Source: Arsenicicoccus bolidensis DSM 15745
GTDB lineage: Bacteria; Actinomycetota; Actinomycetes; Actinomycetales; Dermatophilaceae
DNA length: 64,000 nucleotides
Assembly: GCF_000426385.1 (NCBI RefSeq)
Contig: NZ_AUFG01000007.1
Location: 1 to 64,000, forward strand
Reading direction: 5' to 3'
Shown here piece by piece: positions 26,350 to 35,770 of this stretch. A program made the position numbers and the translations under genes. Under the pieces are notes generated by a model. That model was not told where the DNA came from and searched no databases. It worked only from the letters and a program-made list of their open reading frames with translations. The stretch's first letter is position 1. The number at the start of each line of letters is the position of its first letter.

Positions 26350-26942
26350 GCATCCTCCTTGAGCTGCGCCTGGCGCGGGGCCGGGAGCGTCGCGGGCTTC
26401 TCGACGTCGTCGCGCTCGGCGAAGAGCGGCCAGGCCGCGTCCTTGTCCGAGATGACCTCGACCTCGCGGCCCCAGTCGATCCCGAACGCCGGGTCGTCGT
26501 GGCGGAAGCCGCGCTCGGTGTTGGGCGTGTAGGCGTGCGAGACCTGGTAGGTCACCTCGCAGTCGTCCTCGAGCGTCAGGTAGCCGTGCGCGAAGTACTC
26601 GGGCACGTACAGCGCCTGACGGTTGTCCGCCGTGAGCTCGACCTTGACGTGCTGCAGGTAGGTCGGGCTCTCGGGGCGCATGTCGACGATGACGTCGAGG
26701 ATGCGGCCGCGGATGCAGCGGACCAGCTTGGCCTCGGGGGCCGGGTCGATCTGCTGGTGCATGCCGCGGATCGTGCCGGCCTTGTAGTTGTAGGACATGT
26801 TGCACTGGATCACGGCCGGGGTGAGACCGGCGTCCTCGAACTCCTGGGTGCAGAAGGTCCGGGCGAAGAAGCCTCGCTCGTCCTGCAGGAGCTTGAGGTC
26901 GATCAGGGCAGGGCCCTCGATGTCGAAGGTGCGGAACTCCAT
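26346..26942 (-). CDS. RmlC-like dTDP-sugar 3,5-epimerase family protein
   Basis: A 198-residue cupin. It contains DERGFFARTFCTQEFEDAG, the histidine motif TIRGMHQQIDPAPEAKLVRCIRGRILDVIVDMR and the C-terminal YFAHGYLTLEDDCEVTYQVS. These match RmlC, which epimerises C3 and C5 of 4-keto-6-deoxy sugars. Here the usual GLHFQ is GMHQQ, and the companion genes make CDP-glucose rather than dTDP-glucose, so the substrate is probably a CDP-4-keto sugar. It overlaps both neighbours by one to four bases. Confidence 0.88.
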   Translation of the reverse strand: MEFRTFDIEGPALIDLKLLQDERGFFARTFCTQEFEDAGLTPAVIQCNMSYNYKAGTIRGMHQQIDPAPEAKLVRCIRGRILDVIVDMRPESPTYLQHVKVELTADNRQALYVPEYFAHGYLTLEDDCEVTYQVSHAYTPNTERGFRHDDPAFGIDWGREVEVISDKDAAWPLFAERDDVEKPATLPAPRQAQLKEDA

Positions 26943-27982
26943 CAGACGATGCTCCCCGCAGGCTTGGTCCAGAACATCTGGTCGTCGATCTGCTTGGTGC
27001 GCATGAGGTGCTCCAGCTGCTTCAGGCGCGTGTGGCCGCGACCGGTGAAGGTCGCCTCGTCCAGGTCGATGGTCGTGAAGACCTCGGCGAGCTGCTGGGC
27101 GCCACGCTCGGCGTCCCAGTCGCTCGCGTAGCCCGGCAGCTGCGACGCGATCTTGTCGAAGTTGACCTTGTAGGAGCGGTTGTCCCCGGCGTTGTCGCCG
27201 AAGGTGACCTCGCAGCCCGGGAAGGCCGCGCCGACGATCTCGGCGATCTCGCGGACGCGCCAGTTGTGCTCGGTCTTGCCGACGTTGAAGATCTGCTGGT
27301 GCACGGCCTCGCGCGGCGCGGTGATGGCGCAGCGGATCGACTTGGCGATGTCGAGGGCGTGGACCAGGGGACGCCACGGGGTGCCGTCCGAGGTCATCGC
27401 GATCTTCTTGGTGGTGTAGGCGAGGCCCGACAGGTTGTTGAGCACGATGTCGAAGCGCATGCGCGGGGAGGCACCGTAGGCGGTGGCGTTGCGCATGAAC
27501 GTGGGCGAGAAGTTGTCGTCACCCATCGGCAGGACGTCGCGCTCGACCATGGCCTTGCACTCGGCGTAGGCCGTCTGCGGGTTGACCTGGGACTGCTCGT
27601 CGACGACACCGTCGGCGACGCCGTAGACCGAGCAGGAGGACATGTAGACGAACCGGGAGACGCCGGCCTGCTTGGCCAGCTCGGCCAGCTTGACCGATCC
27701 CTTGTGGTTGACGTCGTAGGTGACGTTGGGGATCAGCGCGCCCAGCGGGTCGTTGGACAGCTCGGCCATGTGCACGATCGCGTCGTGGCCGCGGACGTCC
27801 TCGACGGTCAGGTTGCGGATGTCCTTGCGGAGCGTCTTGGCGCCGAGGTCGACGCCGTTGTAGAGCCATCCCTGGGCGTAGAAGCCCGTGTCGACGCCCG
27901 TGACGTCGTGGCCGTCGCGGATGAGCTCCGCGGCGACGAGACAGCCGAGGTAGCCCTCGGTACCAGTGACCAGAACCTTCAT
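26942..27982 (-). CDS. NAD-dependent epimerase/dehydratase (extended SDR)
   Basis: A 346-residue extended SDR acting on nucleotide sugars. VTGTEGYLG binds NAD at the N-terminus, and VDEQSQVNPQTAYAECK contains the catalytic YxxxK. MRNATAYGASPRMRFDIVLNNL and VHALDIAKSIRCAI follow as in sugar epimerases and reductases. Which step it performs in the CDP-sugar route is unclear; it may be a 4-ketoreductase or epimerase. It starts five bases after the cytidylyltransferase stop. Confidence 0.88.
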   Translation of the reverse strand: MKVLVTGTEGYLGCLVAAELIRDGHDVTGVDTGFYAQGWLYNGVDLGAKTLRKDIRNLTVEDVRGHDAIVHMAELSNDPLGALIPNVTYDVNHKGSVKLAELAKQAGVSRFVYMSSCSVYGVADGVVDEQSQVNPQTAYAECKAMVERDVLPMGDDNFSPTFMRNATAYGASPRMRFDIVLNNLSGLAYTTKKIAMTSDGTPWRPLVHALDIAKSIRCAITAPREAVHQQIFNVGKTEHNWRVREIAEIVGAAFPGCEVTFGDNAGDNRSYKVNFDKIASQLPGYASDWDAERGAQQLAEVFTTIDLDEATFTGRGHTRLKQLEHLMRTKQIDDQMFWTKPAGSIV

Positions 27983-27987
27983 GTGTG

Positions 27988-28839
27988 TCAGCCCTTCCAG
28001 ATCTTCCAGGGAGCCTTGTCGGCGTCCCACAAGCCGTTGAGTTCCTTCCAGTCGCGGAAGGTGTCCATGCCCATCCAGAAGCCCTCGTGCTCGTAGACGG
28101 CGAGCTCGCCGTCGCGCGAGACCTGCTGCAGGGGCTTCTTCTCGAGCATGTCCTCCTCGTCGATGTCGGCGAGGTAGCGGTCCACGAACTCCCGCTTCAT
28201 CATGAAGAAGCCGCCGCTGACCCAGCCGGTCGCGAGGGTGGGCTTCTCGTTGAACTCGGTGACCATCTCGCCCTTGTCGTCCACGTGCATCTCGCCGTAG
28301 CGGCTCGCGGGGTGGACGCCGGTCACGCAGGCCATCTTGTCCATGCGCACGGCGTGCTGGACCTCCGCGCTGATGTCGATGTCACCGATGCCGTCGCCGT
28401 AGGTCAGCATGAACCAGGGTGCGTCGAGGTACTTGCTCACGAGCTTGACGCGACCGCCGGTCCCGGCGTCGAGGCCGGTCTCGACCAGCGTGATGGTCCA
28501 GTCCTCCTCGATCTCCTCGCCACCGACGAACTCCGGCTCCGCGCCGGGTCGCAGGACCACGTCGGCCGAGAGGCGGCGCCGGTCCAGGAAGTAGCTCTTG
28601 ATGACGTCGGACTTGTAGCCCAGGCACAGGACGAAGTTGCGGAAGCCGTGCTCGTAGTAGGTCTTCATGATGTGCCAGACGATCGGCTTCTCGCCGATCT
28701 CGATCATCGGCTTGGGCAGCTTCTCGCTCGCCTCGCGGATGCGGGTGCCCTGGCCACCGCAGAGGATGACGACGGGGATCTGGGAGACGTCCACGGGAGC
28801 GCCCCCGGCTCCTGCTGGCTGTGCGTGGTCGACAGTCAC
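27988..28839 (-). CDS. rfbF: Glucose-1-phosphate cytidylyltransferase
   Basis: Makes CDP-glucose from CTP and glucose 1-phosphate, the entry to CDP-activated deoxysugars. The 283-residue protein has VVILCGGQGTRIREASEKLPKPMIEIG (nucleotide binding), WHIMKTYYEHGFRNFVLCLGYK, TYGDGIGDIDI (metal site) and EGFWMGMDTFRDW. I chose GTG 28839; longer in-frame starts up to about 29019 give an unconvincing arginine-rich extension. It heads the four-gene operon. The next enzyme of the known pathway, CDP-glucose 4,6-dehydratase, is absent from the window. Confidence 0.9.
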   Translation of the reverse strand: MTVDHAQPAGAGGAPVDVSQIPVVILCGGQGTRIREASEKLPKPMIEIGEKPIVWHIMKTYYEHGFRNFVLCLGYKSDVIKSYFLDRRRLSADVVLRPGAEPEFVGGEEIEEDWTITLVETGLDAGTGGRVKLVSKYLDAPWFMLTYGDGIGDIDISAEVQHAVRMDKMACVTGVHPASRYGEMHVDDKGEMVTEFNEKPTLATGWVSGGFFMMKREFVDRYLADIDEEDMLEKKPLQQVSRDGELAVYEHEGFWMGMDTFRDWKELNGLWDADKAPWKIWKG

Positions 28840-29155
28840 GTGCTCTGCTTCTTTCTCTCGGACGAGAACGCCCGGCACCATCCGGTGCCCGGGCCAGCCG
28901 CGCCCCACCGACAGGGACGTCCCGACGTCGGGACGGTCACGTCTCTCCCCCGACCTCCGAGCCCGTCGCACCAGGTGCGGCGGCACCCCCCTTCGAGATC
29001 TCGGGGAGATCACGGCCACTCATGACTCTAGGTGCGCCGCCGGGAGCCTGACGGGTGAGCCGGTTTTTCTCACAAGGATGCGCCAATCCGTGCGCGGAGA
29101 GTAGTTATCGACCCCGCAGCGTAGTGCCCGGGATGTCCCAGGACGTCCTTCGCCG
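28840..29155. other. Intergenic region upstream of the nucleotide-sugar operon
   Basis: About 316 bases with no convincing gene. The part near 29050-29120 (GGTTTTTCTCAC and GTAGTTATCG) is AT-richer than its surroundings and probably holds the operon promoter and the 3' end of the aldo/keto reductase transcript. No clear operator or hairpin seen. Confidence 0.4.
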
Positions 29156-30196
29156 TCACGCTTGCGAGGATCGTGCCCACAGGTTGATGCCGGCGTCGAC
29201 GGCGTCGCGATCGATCTCCTCGAGCTCCTCGGGGGTGAGGTCGAGATGCCGCAGGGCGTCGAGGTTCTGGTCGAGCTGCTCCACGCTGGAGGCCCCGACC
29301 AGCGTCGACGTCATCCGGGGGTCGCGCAGCACCCAGGCCAGAGCCAGCTGGGACAGGGACGTCCCGCGTCGCTGCGCCACACCGGCCAGCGCCCGGACGT
29401 GCCGCAGGGTCTGGTCCGAGAGCTGGTCCGTCGACAGGCTCGACCCCGCCCGCGCTGCCCGGCTGTCGTCCGGAACCCCGTCGAGATAACGCTCCGTGAG
29501 CAGGCCTTGGGCCAGTGCGGTGAACGCAATACACCCCATACCCTGCCTTTCCAGCTCATCCAGCAGATCCTCCTCGATCCACCGGTTGAGCATCGAGTAC
29601 GACGGCTGGTGGATGAGCAGCGGGGTGCCGAGGTCCCGCGCGATCTCGGCGGCCTCCCGGGTCTTGGCCGCGGAGTATGACGAGATCCCGACGTAGAGCG
29701 CCTTGCCCGACCGCACGGCGTGGTCCAGCGCCATCATCGTCTCCTCGACCGGCGTCTCCGGGTCGAAGCGGTGGCTGTAGAAGATGTCGACGTAGTCCAG
29801 GCCGAGCCGCTGCAGGGACTGGTCCAGGCTGGCGAGGACGTACTTGCGGGCGCCACCGCCCTGCCCGTAGGGGCCCGGCCACATGTCGTAGCCCGCCTTG
29901 GTGGAGATGACGAGCTCGTCGCGGAGCCCGGCGAAGTCGTCGCGGAGGTACTCCCCCATGTGGATCTCGGCCTGGCCGTAGGGCGGCCCGTAGTTGTTGG
30001 CCAGGTCGAAGTGCGTCACGCCGCGGTCGAAGGCGCGCCGCAGGATGGCCCGCTGGGTCTCGCGCGGCCGGTCCGTGCCGAAGTTCTGCCACAGACCGAG
30101 CGAGATGACAGGGAGCCGCAGGCCGCTGCGCCCGCAGCGTCGATAGAGCATGTCGCCGTCGTAACGGTCCTGCGCGGGGCGGTAGGCGTTCGTCAT
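29156..30196 (-). CDS. Aldo/keto reductase, YghZ-like (L-glyceraldehyde 3-phosphate reductase type)
   Basis: A 346-residue (beta/alpha)8 NADPH-dependent aldehyde reductase. It has RRCGRSGLRLPVISLGLW, the catalytic tyrosine region FDLANNYGPPYGQAE, ELVISTKAGYDMWPGPYG and the active-site histidine in YVDIFYSHRFDPETP. The PYG and TKAGYDMWPGPYG motifs are specific to the YghZ/Gpr branch, which clears methylglyoxal and glyceraldehyde-type aldehydes. ATG 30196 is chosen as the most upstream plausible start; ATG 30151 (MLYRRCGRSG) is possible. Confidence 0.9.
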   Translation of the reverse strand: MTNAYRPAQDRYDGDMLYRRCGRSGLRLPVISLGLWQNFGTDRPRETQRAILRRAFDRGVTHFDLANNYGPPYGQAEIHMGEYLRDDFAGLRDELVISTKAGYDMWPGPYGQGGGARKYVLASLDQSLQRLGLDYVDIFYSHRFDPETPVEETMMALDHAVRSGKALYVGISSYSAAKTREAAEIARDLGTPLLIHQPSYSMLNRWIEEDLLDELERQGMGCIAFTALAQGLLTERYLDGVPDDSRAARAGSSLSTDQLSDQTLRHVRALAGVAQRRGTSLSQLALAWVLRDPRMTSTLVGASSVEQLDQNLDALRHLDLTPEELEEIDRDAVDAGINLWARSSQA

Positions 30197-30233
30197 ACGA
30201 CCATCCAAGCGCACCGAGCCGGGGCGTGCCGGG

Positions 30234-31607
<1,374 letters not shown>

Positions 31608-31613
31608 GCCCTG

Positions 31614-31619
31614 ACCGTA
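31614..31619 (-). promoter_or_regulatory. -10 box of a leaderless promoter for sdaA
   Basis: On the minus strand TACGGT is followed by CAGGGC and ATG 31607. The same hexamer and spacing serve the gene at 24360. It supports ATG 31607 over the in-frame upstream start. Confidence 0.55.
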
Positions 31620-31672
31620 GGTGACCCGCGCCACCTCGGCCAAGCCACCCCCTGCGGTGCGACGATGGCCGT

Positions 31673-32776
31673 ATGCCGAAGCCCGCCGCCACCGGACCCC
31701 AACGCCACGGCTCCGCCTCCGCCGAGCCGATCGCCGACACCCTGACCCCCGACGCCGCCGGGGTCGTCCTGGCCCTGCGCCGCATCTCGTTCCTGCTCGA
31801 GCGGGCGCTGGAGTCCAGCTACCGCATCAAGGCCTTCCGCGGGGCCGCGGCCACGCTGGGGGCGCTCGGCGACGACGAGCTGACGACCCGCGCCGCTGCC
31901 GGGACGCTGCAGGACCTGCCCGGGATCGGCAAGGGCAGCGAGGCGATCGCGCAGGCGGTGCTGCGCGGCGAGGAGCCCGTCTACCTCGCCCAGCTCGAGG
32001 AGCGCGAGTCCGCACCCCTGGCCCGCGACGGCCAGGAGCTCGTCGTCCTGCAGCGCGGCGACCTGCACAGCCACTCTGACTGGTCGGACGGCGGGTCCCC
32101 CATCGACGAGATGGTGATGACCGCGGTCGAGCTGGGGCGGGAGTACCAGGTGCTCACGGACCACTCCCCCCGCCTCAAGGTCGCCAACGGCCTGTCGCCC
32201 GAGCGTCTGCGCAAGCAGCTCCAGGTGGTCGCCGGTGCCAACCAGATCGTGCCCGGCAGCTTCCGGCTGCTGTCGGGGATCGAGGTCGACATCCTCGACG
32301 ACGGATCGCTCGACCAGGAGCCCGACCTGCTCGAAGAGCTCGACGTGGTGGTCGCCTCGGTGCACTCCAAGCTCAAGATGGAGTCCGCCGCGATGACGCG
32401 CCGCATGGTCGCGGCCGTCAGCAACCCGCGCACCAACGTGCTGGGGCACTGCACGGGCCGGCTCGTCACCGGAGGCCGAGGCAAGCGGCCGCAGTCGTCG
32501 TTCGACGCCCGCGTCGTCTTCGAGGCGTGCGCCGCCCACGACGTCGCGGTCGAGATCAACTCCCGGCCGGAGCGGCAGGATCCGCCGGACGACCTGATCA
32601 CGCTGGCGCTGGACGCCGGGTGCCTGTTCGCGGTCGACACCGACGCGCACGCGCCGGGGCAGCTGGACTTCCAGCAGCTGGGGGCCGAGCGGGCCTGGCA
32701 CCTCGGGGTCCCAGCCGAGCGCATCGTCACCACCTGGCCGCGAGATCGCCTGCTGGAGTGGGCCGCTCGACGCTGA
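31673..32776 (+). CDS. PHP-domain phosphoesterase with N-terminal helix-hairpin-helix region
   Basis: A 367-residue protein resembling the C-terminal half of PolX. The N-terminal 125 residues contain a helical DNA polymerase beta-like 8-kDa region and [16 protein letters not shown] hairpin motif. The PHP domain follows, with metal ligands in [50 protein letters not shown] and DTDAHAP. No polymerase palm is present, so a DNA-repair-linked or stand-alone phosphoesterase role is likely. It is divergent from sdaA. Confidence 0.88.
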   Translation: MPKPAATGPQRHGSASAEPIADTLTPDAAGVVLALRRISFLLERALESSYRIKAFRGAAATLGALGDDELTTRAAAGTLQDLPGIGKGSEAIAQAVLRGEEPVYLAQLEERESAPLARDGQELVVLQRGDLHSHSDWSDGGSPIDEMVMTAVELGREYQVLTDHSPRLKVANGLSPERLRKQLQVVAGANQIVPGSFRLLSGIEVDILDDGSLDQEPDLLEELDVVVASVHSKLKMESAAMTRRMVAAVSNPRTNVLGHCTGRLVTGGRGKRPQSSFDARVVFEACAAHDVAVEINSRPERQDPPDDLITLALDAGCLFAVDTDAHAPGQLDFQQLGAERAWHLGVPAERIVTTWPRDRLLEWAARR

Positions 32777-32813
32777 CTCCGACCCGATTAGGAGTTCTCC
32801 GCCGCCGTCCCCT

Positions 32814-32819
32814 ATGCTT
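32814..32819 (+). promoter_or_regulatory. Probable -10 box for the tRNA-Glu transcript
   Basis: TATGCT lies in a locally AT-richer stretch about 60 bases upstream of tRNA-Glu and after the PHP gene end. A -35 is not obvious (TTAGGA-like at about 32789). Low confidence. Confidence 0.3.
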
Positions 32820-32881
32820 TCGGAGTCCTCGACGGGCTCGAGCTACTAGAGCGCTAGCGGCAGAGGGCCCGAGAGATTCGG

Positions 32882-32954
32882 GTCCCCATCGTCTAGCGGC
32901 CTAGGACCCCGCCCTTTCACGGCGGTAGCACGGGTTCGAATCCCGTTGGGGATA
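32882..32954 (+). tRNA. tRNA-Glu (anticodon TTC)
   Basis: The acceptor GTCCCCA pairs with TGGGGAT, the anticodon loop is CCTTTCACG, and the T arm is ACGGG-TTCGAAT-CCCGT. The D arm GTCTAGCGGCCTAGGAC is the form usual for actinobacterial tRNA-Glu. CCA is not encoded. First of a Glu-Asp-Phe cluster. Confidence 0.95.
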
Positions 32955-33031
32955 CAGAGCATGTACGATGGACAAGTTGGTCACGGCCAGCGAGTTGTCG
33001 GAGTGCTTGAGGTAGTCACTCCTCACCCTTT

Positions 33032-33108
33032 GGCCCCGTAGCGCAGTTGGTTAGCGCGCCGCCCTGTCACGGCGGAGGTCGCCGGTTCGAGCCCGGTCGG
33101 GGTCGCCA
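33032..33108 (+). tRNA. tRNA-Asp (anticodon GTC)
   Basis: The acceptor GGCCCCG pairs with CGGGGTC, the D arm is GCGCAGTTGGTTAGCGC, the anticodon loop is CCTGTCACG, and the T arm is GCCGG-TTCGAGC-CCGGT. The mature part ends at 33105, and CCA is encoded at 33106-33108. Confidence 0.95.
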
Positions 33109-33128
33109 GTCTCTCCCTCGGGAGAGAC
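33109..33128. terminator. Hairpin between tRNA-Asp and tRNA-Phe
   Basis: GTCTCTCCCTCGGGAGAGAC folds into a stem of eight or nine pairs with a tight loop directly after the encoded CCA of tRNA-Asp. It could be a terminator or a processing signal of the polycistronic tRNA precursor. Confidence 0.5.
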
Positions 33129-33154
33129 TTCGCGATATCTTGAGGATGTCGCGA

Positions 33155-33231
33155 GGCCAGGTAGCTCAGTTGGTACGAGCGTCCGACTGAAAATCGGAAG
33201 GTCGGCGGTTCGACCCCGCCCCTGGCCACCA
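33155..33231 (+). tRNA. tRNA-Phe (anticodon GAA)
   Basis: The acceptor GGCCAGG pairs with CCTGGCC. The anticodon loop is ACTGAAAATC and CCA is encoded at 33229-33231. The last gene of the tRNA cluster, it lies close to the broken end of a response regulator gene on the other strand. Confidence 0.95.
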
Positions 33232-33233
33232 GC

Positions 33234-33262
33234 AAGCCGCATCCCGACCGGGGTGCGGCTTC
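33234..33262. terminator. Terminator after the tRNA cluster
   Basis: The arms AAGCCGCATCCC and GGGGTGCGGCTT pair (one mismatch) around a GACC loop, three bases after the tRNA-Phe CCA. A typical GC-rich actinobacterial terminator without a long T run. Confidence 0.65.
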
Positions 33263-33386
33263 GTCGTTCTCGCTGCGGCTCCCCCCGCCTGCGTGCGCCT
33301 GGGGCCGCGCATCCCCCTCGTCGGCGCGGCCCCGGCGCAGCACCATGACATCCCGCCCGGCACTCAAGTGCGACGCCCACCTTTTG

Positions 33387-33989
33387 AGGGGTGCTCACTC
33401 GGGGTCGGTGGTGCGCGGCGTGCGCCTCGTCGTTGAGCACCATGTCGGCGACCGGCGACGACTCGGCGATGTCGATGGCCGCCTGCACGTCGGGGGCGCG
33501 CTCGTAGCCCTGGGCCGCCCAGTCGATCGAGGCCCGGCGCGAGGAGAACGTCCAGGGCTGGGTCACCGCCCGCACGAAGGTCTCACGGTCCTGGTCGACC
33601 TCGAAGTGGTCGAAGACGTAGTCGACCCCCGCCTGCACGATCCGGCGCGAGATCAGCTCGTTCTCTCGGGCGTAGGCGCTGATCAGGATGATGCTGGTGA
33701 CGCCGGCGGGAGTGTGCCGGCGCACCTCCTGCGCGAGCCGCGCGCCCGGGAAGTGGTCGTGCGCCGGGATCGAGTCCACGCCCGAGCGCCGCGCCGCCGC
33801 GGCCCGGCGCTCGGGAGACCTGCGGTCGTGCCCGTCGAGCACGGCGATGTCGACCTGCCCCCAGCGGGTGCCGAGCGCGAGGGCACCCTCGAAGTCGAGG
33901 GCGTCGACCTGGGCGTCGGTCGCCTCCCGCAACCACAGCTGACGGGCGTCCCGGACGCTCGGGCTGTCGTCGACGATCACGATCCTCAT
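33387..33989 (-). pseudogene. Response regulator, receiver domain only, C-terminus lost
   Basis: Starts MRIVIVDDSPSVRDARQLWLREA and carries the phospho-acceptor aspartate in DIAVLDGHD and the switch residues SIILISAYA. After about DIAESSPVADMVLNDEAHAAHH recognisable protein stops. The frame stays open only by running through non-coding sequence and antisense of tRNA-Phe and tRNA-Asp, down to 33051, giving a meaningless tail. I give the credible part. The expected output domain is missing, so this looks like a gene truncated near the tRNA locus. It lies 16 bases after the membrane-protein gene at 34006-34527 and is probably in the same operon. Confidence 0.65.
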
Positions 33990-34005
33990 CCGCGCCCGCC
34001 CGTCC

Positions 34006-34527
34006 TCATGCCAGCCTCGCGCGGGTCTCGGCGAGCAGCCTGCTCACCCGGCGCAGGTCGTCCGCGACCCCCTCGCGCAGCTCCCCGGCGTCAGCCCCGG
34101 CGACCAGTCGCTGCCCCTGCTCCACGACCGTCGTGAGGTAGTCGAGCTCGGCACCGGCCGCCGCACGTCGGGCCGCCTCGGTGCGGGCCTGCGCCTGGGC
34201 GCGGGCCTCGACCTGGACCTCGTTGCACGCGTCGTCCAGGGTGCGGCTGACGCACTGCGACCCCACATAGGCCATGAGCGGCCACACGAGCTCGGGGATC
34301 GCGAACCTCAGGGTGCCCTCGGTCGCCAGAGCGGTCAGCACGAGGCCGAGCACCAGTGCGGCGCGGCAGGCCAGGACGGCCCGTCGCGGCCGCACGACGA
34401 GACCAAGCATCATCGCCCACCCCACCATCGGCATGTTGAGCATCATGTCCTCCGGCCCGCGCGGCCCGTGACCGGCGAACCAGAGTCCCCCGAGGCAGGC
34501 TATCGGCACGGCACCGCTCAGGGCCAC
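34006..34527 (-). CDS. Membrane protein with coiled-coil tail, partner of the sensor-like protein
   Basis: About 173 residues with three hydrophobic segments (PIACLGGLWFAG, MPMVGWAMMLGLVV, CRAALVLGLVLTALA) plus ELVWPLMAYVGSQ. A long Ala/Arg/Glu-rich helix follows (VQVEARAQAQARTEAARR) and then EQGQRLVAGADAGELREGVADDLRRVSRLLAETR. No histidine kinase H, N or G box is seen. I chose GTG 34527, overlapping the end of the upstream gene by ten bases. The order with a receiver protein suggests a signalling module, but the function is not known. Confidence 0.65.
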   Translation of the reverse strand: MALSGAVPIACLGGLWFAGHGPRGPEDMMLNMPMVGWAMMLGLVVRPRRAVLACRAALVLGLVLTALATEGTLRFAIPELVWPLMAYVGSQCVSRTLDDACNEVQVEARAQAQARTEAARRAAAGAELDYLTTVVEQGQRLVAGADAGELREGVADDLRRVSRLLAETRARLA

Positions 34528-35591
34528 CAGGGGTTCCCCGGCGGTCCCCAGCGGCGCAGGACCCGATGGGCGACCACCGTGGAGAGGAGCAGGAGCGCGG
34601 CGACGGGCAGCGCGATCGCCGCCGGCACGACGGAGTGCTGGGGCACCGCGAGGATCAGCACGTATGCCGCCATCGCCGCCACGCCGGCCGCCGTCACCGA
34701 CAGGGACAGCGGCTGCCCGTCCACCGCGGGCAGCACGACGGTCTCGTCGTCGACCTGCACCGAGACCTCCCCGTTCGGGCCGACCGTCGCGCTCCGGACC
34801 CGGACGACCCCACCTCCGCGTCCGGCGAGGTGCTGCCACAGCAGGCGCGCCTGAGACCGGCTCACGACGACCGTGCCGGCCGACGGGTCGACGTCGAAGA
34901 AGGTGAAGCGCGAGGCGTCGGGCTCGCTGGACCGGGTGGCCTGGGAGTAGACGTCGCAGGCGTCCCGCAGGTAGTAGGCCTCGGCGCGGGTCGCCCGGCC
35001 GAGCTGCTGCTTGTGCTGGGACACGGCCTTGCGCAGCTCGGTCGCCTCGTCCACCCCGGCGCCTCCCAGGGCGAAGATGGTCACCTGCAGCTGGTCGATG
35101 GCCTCCGCACCGACCCCCGTCACGACGGCGTTGCGCCCCGCCAGGCGGGCGGCGGCCAGCGACGCCTGCGCCGAGCGCTCGACGAGGGCCTCGTGACGCC
35201 GGACCTCCTCGGCGACGAGCCACACGAGGGACCGGCCGAGCAGCACGCCGATCAGCACGAACCCCGTGGTGACCACCAGGTAGGGCTCCGAGCCGACCAG
35301 CGACCTCGCGGCCGCCGTCACGCCGATCGTCACGGCGGTCAGCACCAGGCCGGTCGACAGGCGCCGCGCCGACACGAAGGCGACGAGCGGGATCACGACC
35401 ATCACGGCGGCCGTGTGGGGGTAGTGCGCCCAGCCCAGCAGCGACCACACCGTCGCGTCGACGAGGTCCGCCGCCACTCGCCACCGGACCCCGGGGCCGC
35501 GCCCGGCCCGCAGCCGCGACCACAGCCACAGGTCGTGGACCACGCACAGGGCCAGCAAGGCCCAGCGCCGGGGGTGTCGGCCCACCCCCAC
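34518..35591 (-). CDS. Multi-span membrane protein with degenerate kinase-like core; N-terminus probably frameshifted
   Basis: About 357 residues: four N-terminal membrane segments, a helix reading AEEVRRHEALVERSAQAS, a central soluble part, and three C-terminal membrane segments. Within the soluble part, ARLLWQHLAGRGGGVVRVRSATV-GEVSVQVDDE resembles a histidine kinase ATP-binding fold without its asparagine. The sequence just upstream in another frame (about 35592-35708, VALRAVHRNEATVTLVVRLTARLWLLVG) is protein-like. It would join smoothly if one G were restored in the five-G run at 35585-35589. Either a real frameshift or a sequence error has cut off the first helix. Confidence 0.6.
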   Translation of the reverse strand: MGVGRHPRRWALLALCVVHDLWLWSRLRAGRGPGVRWRVAADLVDATVWSLLGWAHYPHTAAVMVVIPLVAFVSARRLSTGLVLTAVTIGVTAAARSLVGSEPYLVVTTGFVLIGVLLGRSLVWLVAEEVRRHEALVERSAQASLAAARLAGRNAVVTGVGAEAIDQLQVTIFALGGAGVDEATELRKAVSQHKQQLGRATRAEAYYLRDACDVYSQATRSSEPDASRFTFFDVDPSAGTVVVSRSQARLLWQHLAGRGGGVVRVRSATVGPNGEVSVQVDDETVVLPAVDGQPLSLSVTAAGVAAMAAYVLILAVPQHSVVPAAIALPVAALLLLSTVVAHRVLRRWGPPGNPWWP

Positions 35592-35770
35592 GTCCCCACC
35601 AGCAGCCAGAGGCGCGCGGTGAGTCGCACGACGAGGGTGACCGTCGCCTCGTTGCGATGGACGGCCCTCAGGGCCACGGCGCTCAGGCCGCCGACTGGTG
35701 GTGCCACGTCGTCAGGATCGCACCTGCCGCCCGCAACTCGGAGCAGCGGCACTTGAGGCCTTCAGCAGCG

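Noticed and set aside
33051-33390. Protein-coding continuation of the response regulator
   Set aside because: The translation equals antisense tRNA-Phe and tRNA-Asp and non-coding sequence, a common source of false protein tails.
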